Source: Apostichopus californicus (taxonomy: Eukaryota > Echinodermata > Holothuroidea > Aspidochirotida > Stichopodidae). From it: a stretch of 36,098 bases of DNA. Within the stretch, counting starts at the first letter, position 1. The number at the start of each line of letters is the position of its first letter. The stretch is taken from contig JAIPMN010000349.1 in the NCBI GenBank assembly GCA_020650975.1, positions 906 through 37,003 on the forward strand, in the 5' to 3' direction. The position numbers and the translations under genes are program-made. The notes under the pieces were generated by a model that had not been told where the DNA came from, searched no databases, and saw only the letters and a program-made list of their open reading frames with translations. This document shows positions 30,301-36,098 of this stretch, piece after piece.

Positions 30301-33300
30301 CTCCAAAACTTTTACTGCACAGTCTGTCCACCTGAGTGAGTACTTGTAACAACTGTATTGCTTGTTCCTGTTAGTCATGGTTCATATTAGCTAATATAAG
30401 GTTGCAGGGGAGGTGAGCAGATTTAGATGGAAGTGTGAAGGAATGTTTGGTCAAACATTTACTGCACATTCTGTCCACCTCAGTGAGTACTTTCAACAAC
30501 TCCATCCCTTAATTGTTCATGACAGTCATGGTTCATTTTAGCTAATATAAGGTGGCAGGGGAGGTGAGCAGATTTAGATGGAAGTGTGATCAAGACACTC
30601 ATTGGCCAGTATTTTTTTTATCCGTGAGCAGAAATTTTGTGCATGTCCATGATTCATACTGATCGATTAGACAATATCAAATTCACAAGGATTTTGATTA
30701 TATACCAATCATTACCTAACTATTAACAGAACCATGAGGTTACAATCACATGCGTGCACATGTATGCATCAGGCCATTTTAGATCAGTAAGTTCCATAAA
30801 TTTTTAACCTAGCACAGAATACTACACATTTCTCATCAAATTTCTAGCCTACACTCATGAGAAAATATGCACTTTATCAGATATTTTCTTACATACTAGG
30901 CTATTTTTGTTCATACACAGGAAACTTCAGCTTACAGAACAATCCGACTTACTACCGTGGCCCCCATGAATATCATGATATATTATGGAGCTCTTCAAGA
31001 AACGGTAATGAAAAGTGGGAGTTTAGAGTCATTAATGCAAGAAGTTTGCAGTGCTATGTAAAGGTAGGCGTTTATGCCATCATACAGTAATTAACACATC
31101 TTCAGACAAATGCTGCAAATTTTATAGTCGCAAACTCAACCACCAACATGCAAGGAGATGATCGACAGACTTCTCCAGATAGTTATATATCAGAAATATG
31201 TTATTCCATTGTCTAACTCGTGGCTGAAGACTTTCAAGTCTTCAGCCACGAGTTAGACAATGTGGATTGATGTCATACTTGCTCATGAGCAAGTATGACA
31301 TTATCAACCCACATATGTACTTGAACTTTTTATGTTTTACAAGTTTCTTTATTGGGATGTTCATTTTCTACAATAGACTCTTGGATTCGAGGAATGCTGT
31401 ATCTAAACTATTGAAGCAAATTTGGAAGCAAGTATGACAATATCAACCCACATATGTGCTTCAACCTTTTTATGTTTTTCAAATTTCTTATGATGTTCTT
31501 TTTCTATAATAGACTCTTGGCTTCTAGGAATAGTGAATCTAAAATATTGAAGCCCCAGCTTGTATGACCATACAAATGGTATTGATTTCATCATCAACAC
31601 ACTTAACATTCCATCAGTGATATGAAAATACAACATATATTGAAAGATTTCAAATTCTATTGGTGCTATGACATCACAGATGAAAGAAATGATATCTCCC
31701 GAAATAACAAAGTGGAACAAGATTTATCGTAGCTCTTAAGTTGAGAGAGTTGCACATGAATGTTCATCACAGAGTTAGGTCTGTATCATATAACATACAT
31801 ATAGCGGCCATTGGTTTTCAATCTTCAAGAAGCATTTTAAGTTACTCCCAGGAGTCCCATGCAAAGCAGTTCTCTGGCCAACAGCATGGAGATATAAGAT
31901 TAAAGTTTTGTTCCTGGAGGTGTTTGATTTCACACCCCAGCTTGAAGTTTTAATGTCTGAGAAATAATAGTTTAGAGGCTCAGAAATTACAGAAAAGTAA
32001 TTTTGGAAAATTTTAGCAATTTTTATTAAAGCTAATCGTAGTAGCAATACTTTGAAGTGTTTACTTAATTTTGGTAAATTTTGTAGTACTTGACGATACT
32101 GTAAAGCATCTGGATGTATAATGTACAGAGTATAATTACAGTATGGAGACTTATAATATTAAAAAAACAATTAAAAAACTTGTCCAATTCTGGGAATGGA
32201 CAAGAGAGGTATAGCCACCGATCTCTCAAAGATGAGAAACATTGGTTAATGTTGTAGATTTTCTCTGTACTCTGTCTTAATTGTCTTATCTACATGTATA
32301 AGCATTACTTATTCCATATATGTATGCATGTAAACTAGTCTTAGTTTTATTCTAATTAGAATCCACAAATCATTAATCCACTGAGGAATATAATATTCTT
32401 ATCAACAAGTTGCATAGTGATGAAGGTTCTAAATGAAGAAACATTGACAACAAAAAGCACTCATTCCAAATGTATCACATTTCAACAACACTATGGCAAC
32501 AGCAAAGAAATGCTTTGTAAGAAAATCTACCCCGATGACTTGAAAGACTCCTTCCTGGAAAGAAGAAAGAGTTCATCTTGTAAAATTAGCTTATATCACC
32601 TACAAAGAATCATATTTATGGTTAGGACTGGTTAGGATATGAAAATGGGGTTCACAACTAACAGTGTAGAATGTTCTGATTGACCTTGCTGCGACAATTC
32701 TTATTTCATTCATTAGTTGTTACTCTTAGCAGTCAATGGTCATATTCGTATAATTTAACAGTTACAAACTGACTTTTTTTGACATGTAATGTAGAGAAGT
32801 GTTTCAAGAAATATTTACACTTGTCAATTATACTACTGAGCTATAAATTGGCAGGTTTCCAGTTGTTACCAAGGTTTCCCCATTTTCTTGCAAGTTATCA
32901 GCAAAATCAACATGCATTAAATTTGTCAATTGCATAATTAGTTTTCAAATGCGGCAGTATTTTACCTTTTAGCCTTGATAAGAATTACTAAAGTTGGAAC
33001 AAAATTTGTCCATGACATATCCTCTTTTTATATTTTCAGGAAAAAGGTAACAGAAATATAATATGTTGGCTGTTGCGGAAGTGTAAGCCAGGTAGCTGGA
33101 TAGAAAAGGTATCTGCCGATCCAATGGAGTCGTTGAAACAGAAACTGAAGTCAAAGAAAACCATCTTGCAGTTGGTAAAACTATTGGGCGACAACTGCAC
33201 CACCCTCTTGGGATGTCATTTTAACAAGGTAATAAAATGCCAGATGATATGCAGAATATAACACTTTTGGTAATGAATCACAGATGTTTGAAAACGAAAT

Positions 33301-35072
33301 GATAAACATGTGACAATTTTCAAATGAAACTTGATTCTATTGCAATTGCATATAAATGATTAAATATTACTCATGTAAAAAGTTGGACAAATACTTCACT
33401 CAACACTGGGTGTTGTATCCGATCGTGTGTATCCAATGCATTCCAATTTGGGTATAACCTTTTACTTCAATACAACAGTATAACCAATTTATTTTGTGCT
33501 TTGGGGTAAAACTTGACCCAAATTTGGTTGGACACATAAATATTTGACAAACGTGTTTAGAATGTGTATGATAACATCATAACATAAATTGTACTTGATA
33601 TTCATTCAGTAGTATTTAGGTGTGAAAATACACAACATGGCAGTATTTACTTTAGTTAGAATATCTCTTTAACTTCTTAATCACGTTAAGTCACACAATT
33701 CTTTACCATATCAACAGAAACACTTTGAAAAACTGACTGATCAAACAGGACAGAAGGTTCTGGATCTTGCTTGTGGTACAGGCAGTGCTGATTTATACAT
33801 TGAAGAGGTAAGTCCTTTGCCTCCCCTGAAAGTTTGTGTCCATTTGTGAGACCATCACCTGTCAAGATCACAACCAAGTGAATGTCCAGCTAGCAGGGGC
33901 AATTAAGGGGTCAAATTTTTTGTGGAACTAGTTCGTACCTCACTAACCCAGCCTTGGTGTAGAAACAATTGGACTGTGCATAAGGACCTCACAAAAAGTA
34001 CTTCAATGATCTGTCAATTGCTAACTAATTCTATATTTGAGATTCATATTAACAACCAAAACATAGCGCAACAGGTATTAAGTTTTTGAAGGAATTGTGT
34101 TTAATTTATTTGAGGATTTTCCTTCTTTACATTTAGATCTTCAAAGGGATGGTGCTCTTGCTTCCAACTTGCCATTATACCCCCTCAATCCCCCTCCCCC
34201 TTCCCTCAATCCCCCTCCCCCTTCCCTCCATCCCACACATACACACCTTAGAGCACTTTCATCAGATGTACTCAGTGGTCACACAAGTAACTATATTATT
34301 CTTCTATTATATTTTTCCCATTGTACAGCACTACGCTGCTGACGTCGTAGGTGTGGACTCTTCATGTGATATGATTGAAGTTGCTTGGGAGAAAAAAAGT
34401 CAACTGAAAAGAGATATCAAGGTGAGTTTAATTTATGCAAAAATGTCACATAGGAAGGGATGACAACTATTTTCAACAGTCTTTTGTTTTATTCAGTGTT
34501 ATTGAAACTCACAATTTGCAATTGTGTCATATAGGCTGCATTTTGTAAAATCCAATTTGACTGATATGGGTTATCCTTTGTAAAGAATGTCATTTCTATT
34601 CTCAAAGGATTAAGATATTGCAAGGAATCATGTTCCTCTTAAGCATGAGTATTGTATGTGCATGGAATCAGATGAAATTGTAGAAATTGTATCTTGCCTT
34701 ATATTATCATTCCTTACAATTCAGCAGGTTACATGGATCAGCCCTATGTCAATGGTGCTTTGACAATAAACTGCCCATTATAAAGCCTGACATTAACGTG
34801 GAGAGAGGAGGTGGGGAGAGGAGGGGAGGGAGAGGAGTATAGTCAGGAAGGTTTCAGGAAGAATTTGGATAAGGTATTTGGAGTCATTCAGTGGTTGGTA
34901 AGAGAGTGTAGTTAGCTGATGATTTGACTCTTTTCCTCATCCTCTGTAGATTTGCTTTGAGATCGGTGATGTCATTAAGAGTGCTTATCCTACAGAGTAT
35001 TTTGACGTCGTTTACTGTGGACAAGAAAGGATGGGAGTTCAGAAAAAACAATCATTTCTAAATAACATCATG
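27158..35072 (+). CDS. pmt: Phosphoethanolamine N-methyltransferase, two-domain, partial
   Basis: Eight exons join in phase to 369 codons: 27158-27335, 28894-29049, 29767-29903, 30921-31063, 33040-33228, 33718-33807, 34329-34421 and 34950-35072. The family uses SAM to methylate phosphoethanolamine in up to three steps to phosphocholine, in the cytosol, for phosphatidylcholine synthesis. The order is an N-terminal class I methyltransferase (LELGGGIG, VDF, SFDIVFSNALLMYL, FFRESC), a linker (NPTYYRG ... QCYVK ... NIICW), then a C-terminal one (KVLDLACGTG, GVDSS, FDVVY). The C-terminal domain has changed residues where the family has its catalytic Tyr and His, so it may do only the first step, as nematode PMT-1 does. 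The 3' end is outside the window. An intact plant- or vertebrate-type bifunctional enzyme seems unlikely. Confidence 0.85.
27336..28320 (+). other. PMT intron 1, first part, nothing recognised
   Basis: AT-rich intron sequence. ATAGTACTTTTGATTAAATA/CGTTTGATAAAATATACGCA-type text near 27580-27670 is a weak two-copy duplication (CGCACGGTTCCAGTGTTGCA and CGCACAGTTCACAGTGTTGT). Confidence 0.4.
28321..28402 (+). mobile_element. tRNA-like SINE head (degenerate)
   Basis: GATGACTGCAGTTGGTAGAG resembles a tRNA A-box region and GGTTCAAATCC is a perfect B box, 74-80 nt overall. The acceptor stem does not pair well, so it is probably a SINE head rather than a working tRNA gene. The body downstream (TATGAATTTCTTTGCTC) was not delimited. 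It lies in PMT intron 1, in sense orientation. Confidence 0.6.
28894..29049 (+). CDS. pmt: PMT exon 2: SAM-binding region
   Basis: Acceptor ATACCCCAACAG, donor AAAAG/GTAAGA. The first base completes Gly of motif I, then RYAGVLAKQAEHVTTVDF with the acidic residue (Asp in VDF) that contacts the SAM ribose in class I enzymes. EYRVGDAMNLSFPEK leads into the next exon. Confidence 0.88.
29050..29766 (+). other. PMT intron 2, G-rich patches only
   Basis: No exon or element. GGGGGGTGGTGGGGTAGGTG near 29475 has four G runs and could form a G-quadruplex on the coding strand. Confidence 0.45.
29767..29903 (+). CDS. pmt: PMT exon 3: N-domain core
   Basis: Acceptor TTGTCTTTTCAG, donor AGTG/GTAAGC. It reads SFDIVFSNALLMYLPIQD, then LKKRLLIWLKDDGYFFFRES. 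The family phrase is usually SNWLLMYL; here Trp is Ala, the only notable change in this domain. The end of the domain (RESCHRPSG) is well conserved. Confidence 0.9.
30310..30590. repeat. Two-copy tandem duplication, about 147-bp period
   Basis: TTTACTGCACA-TCTGTCCACC through GCAGGGGAGGTGAGCAGATT and AGATGGAAGTGTGA is present at 30310-30443 and 30457-30589. The 3' halves are nearly identical and the middle parts differ. It lies in PMT intron 3. Confidence 0.8.
30921..31063 (+). CDS. pmt: PMT exon 4: substrate-side loop and linker
   Basis: Acceptor TTCATACACAG, donor AAAG/GTAGGC. It reads GNFSLQNNPTYYRGPHEYHD, then WEFRVINARSLQCYVK. NPT-YR is a family signature after the first methyltransferase core. 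The exon ends in phase 0. Confidence 0.87.
31207..31262. repeat. Palindrome, 27-bp arms, 2-nt centre
   Basis: CATTGTCTAACTCGTGGCTG... at 31207-31233 is matched by its exact inverse complement at 31236-31262, with TC between. It lies in PMT intron 4 and could form a stable hairpin in the pre-mRNA. Confidence 0.88.
31271..31300. repeat. Second palindrome, 15-bp arms, no spacer
   Basis: TGTCATACTTGCTCA followed directly by its inverse complement, 8 bp after the first palindrome. The right arm is also the start of the 139-bp tandem duplication. Confidence 0.88.
31289..31553. repeat. Two-copy tandem duplication, 139-bp period
   Basis: GCAAGTATGACA-TATCAACCC ... ATAGACTCTTGG ... ATTGAAGC occurs at 31289-31417 and 31428-31553. 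The copies differ at about one position in six, so the duplication is older than the palindromes look. PMT intron 4. Confidence 0.82.
31560..33039 (+). other. Rest of PMT intron 4, nothing recognised
   Basis: Several open frames of 60-105 codons have no domain or splice support. No element was recognised. Confidence 0.4.
33040..33228 (+). CDS. pmt: PMT exon 5: interdomain region, divergent
   Basis: Acceptor TTTTTATATTTTCAG, donor AACAAG/GTAATA. NRNIICWLLRK fits the conserved ICW linker. The next part should contain the QY and RYE-FG-GYVSTGG phrases of the second domain, but reads LKQKLKSKKTILQLVKLLGD. Only the LLG position is similar. By this alignment the catalytic Tyr is Lys. Confidence 0.8.
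33229..33717 (+). other. PMT intron 5, nothing recognised
   Basis: AT-rich intron without identifiable features. Confidence 0.4.
33718..33807 (+). CDS. pmt: PMT exon 6: second SAM motif I
   Basis: Acceptor ACCATATCAACAG, donor GAAGAG/GTAAGT. It reads KHFEKLTDQTGQKVLDLACG, then TGSADLYIEE. The family has VLD-GCGIGGGDFYMA; the glycine-rich loop is partly altered but recognisable. Phase 0 at both ends. Confidence 0.87.
33808..34328 (+). other. PMT intron 6, C-rich triplicate only
   Basis: CCCTCAATCCCCCTCCCCCTT is repeated in tandem near 34182-34232. Nothing else was recognised. Confidence 0.45.
34329..34421 (+). CDS. pmt: PMT exon 7: second domain, post-motif I
   Basis: Acceptor TTTTTCCCATTGTACAG, donor ATCAAG/GTGAGT. 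HYAADVVGVDSSCDMIEVAW keeps the acidic residue (GVD) and the S-xM-I pattern of the family. Phase 0 at both ends. Confidence 0.88.
34422..34949 (+). other. PMT intron 7, purine-rich tract
   Basis: A G/A-rich tract at about 34800-34840 (GGAGAGGAGGGGAGGGAG). Nothing else was recognised. Confidence 0.45.
34950..35072 (+). CDS. pmt: PMT exon 8: second domain, altered active-site strand
   Basis: Acceptor TTTTCCTCATCCTCTGTAG, donor ATCATG/GTATGT. It reads ICFEIGDVIKSAYPTEYFDV, then VYCGQERMGVQKKQSF. The family has YSRD-ILHI- at the second part; here the Ser-Arg-Asp is Cys-Gly-Gln, and the position of the catalytic His is Gly. The exon is otherwise open and well spliced, so the gene looks maintained rather than decayed. 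The following LKPGGK-type exon is not in the window. Confidence 0.85.
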
Positions 35073-35327
35073 GTATGTAATATTTCCATGTCAAAAGAGA
35101 CATAGAACCTATTTAATGTTGATGGACTATGTGTGTTTGTGGTTATGCCTGTTTGTGTGACAGCTTAATTAGTATAAAACAAAACTCAATACCTGGTTTA
35201 TTGGTCCAACTTAATGAGTACAAGAAGCCCTCTTGTTTCTGGTGAAGGTCATGCAATGGTCATATGAGTTCAACAAAAGTGAAACTTGTACAATGAATGC
35301 CAAAACTAAAGATGGCATGAACTAAAT

Positions 35328-36098
35328 AGGATGTGAAAGGTTCCATCTTACAGTGAGTGTTACAAAAACTCTATATACTACATAGGATGTGAATGGTTTC
35401 ATCTCAGTTACAGTGAGTGTTACAAGAACTATATGAACTACTGTACATATGATGTGAATGGTTCCATCTTACAGTGAGTGTACAAGAACTATATGAACTA
35501 CATAGGATTTGAATGGTTTCTTCTTACAGTGAGTGTAACAAGAAATCTATAAACTACATATGATGTGAATAGTTCATCTTACAGTGAGTGTTAATTACAA
35601 GAACTATATGAACTACATAGGATGTGAATGGTTCCATCTTACAGTGAGTGTACAAGAACTATAGATATGAACTAGATAGGATGTGAATGGTTCCATCTTA
35701 CAGTGAGTGTAACAAGAAATCTATAAACTACATATGATGTGAATAGTTTCATCTTACAGTGAGTGTAACAAGAAATCTATAAACTACATATGATGTGAAT
35801 AGTTTCATCTTACAGTGAGTGTTACAAGAACTATATGAACTACATATGATGTGAATGGTTCCATCTTACAGTGAGTGTACAAGAACTATATGAACTACAT
35901 AGGATGTGAATGGTTCCACCTTACAGTGAGTGTACAAGAACTATATGAACTACATAGGATGTGAATGGTTCCATCTTACAGTGAGTGTAACAAGAAATCT
36001 ATAAACTACATATGATGTGAATAGTTTCATCTTACAGTGAGTGTTACAAGAACTATATGAACTACATATGATGTGAATGGTTCCATCTTACAGTGTGT
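35328..36098. repeat. Tandem array of about 57-bp units, open at right edge
   Basis: About 14 units of 55-61 bp, each with GATGTGAATGGTTCCATCTT, then ACAGTGAGTG and ACAAGAACTATATGAACTAC. Two unit types alternate: one with GAACTATATGAAC and GAATGGTTCC, the other with GAAATCTATAAAC and GAATAGTTTC. The array lies in PMT intron 8 and continues past the window, so its total length is unknown. Confidence 0.93.

Noticed and set aside
31403..32047. Minus frames of 90-105 codons in PMT intron 4
   Set aside because: No motif, antisense to the intron and partly over the tandem duplication.

Overview
The window looks like nuclear DNA of a metazoan, probably a marine deuterostome such as an echinoderm. 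That is an inference: no species marker is present. The signs are AT-rich sequence with no bacterial gene layout, coding exons bounded by GT/AG splice sites with matching phases, many tRNA-derived SINEs, LINE and Ty3/Gypsy remnants, MITEs and satellites, and a two-domain phosphoethanolamine methyltransferase gene of the type found in many invertebrates and lower vertebrates.

Only two host genes can be supported. (1) On the minus strand, about 5.1-10.3 kb (perhaps to 13.0 kb), are the last three exons of a gene I do not recognise: 10348-10080, 7037-6726 and 5220-5081. All splice phases fit, and the protein ends in a basic tail with a stop. (2) On the plus strand, 27.2 kb to past the right edge, are eight in-phase exons of a phosphoethanolamine N-methyltransferase (PMT/PEAMT). 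Its N-terminal methyltransferase domain looks intact. Its C-terminal domain keeps an SAM fold signature but appears to have lost the Tyr and His of the known catalytic dyad. The last exon or exons lie beyond the window.

The rest is mostly repeats. 0.6-1.4 kb holds a hAT-type MITE with an 8-bp target duplication and a TA-flanked MITE. 1.9-4.3 kb holds a probable foldback element whose inverted arms are built of roughly 15-18-bp subrepeats, reminiscent of sea-urchin TU elements. 5.3-5.6 kb is a SINE. 7.5-9.1 kb contains microsatellites and small tandem duplications. 11.4-11.5 kb is a tiny hairpin element flanked by a perfect 11-bp direct repeat. 13.6-15.1 kb is a 125-bp satellite interrupted by an insertion. 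15.1-17 kb contains two SINE-type repeats. 17.9-18.6 kb is a cluster of palindromic TGTCACACA motifs. 18.75-19.85 kb is a broken LINE.

19.9-24.1 kb is a nest: a younger Gypsy element (plus strand, 20402-23783, with LTRs, PBS, PPT and 5-bp target duplication) has inserted into the integrase region of an older Gypsy element lying on the minus strand. The younger copy has no gag, has lost RNase H and carries frameshifts and stops.

The PMT introns carry a tRNA-like unit, two adjoining palindromes joined to a 139-bp tandem duplication, and an open-ended array of about 57-bp units running off the right end. I see no CRISPR array, operon, prophage or other prokaryotic system, and no clear new multi-gene system. 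The most unusual items are the apparently one-active-domain PMT, the foldback element, the hairpin mini-element and the phase-matched unknown gene.
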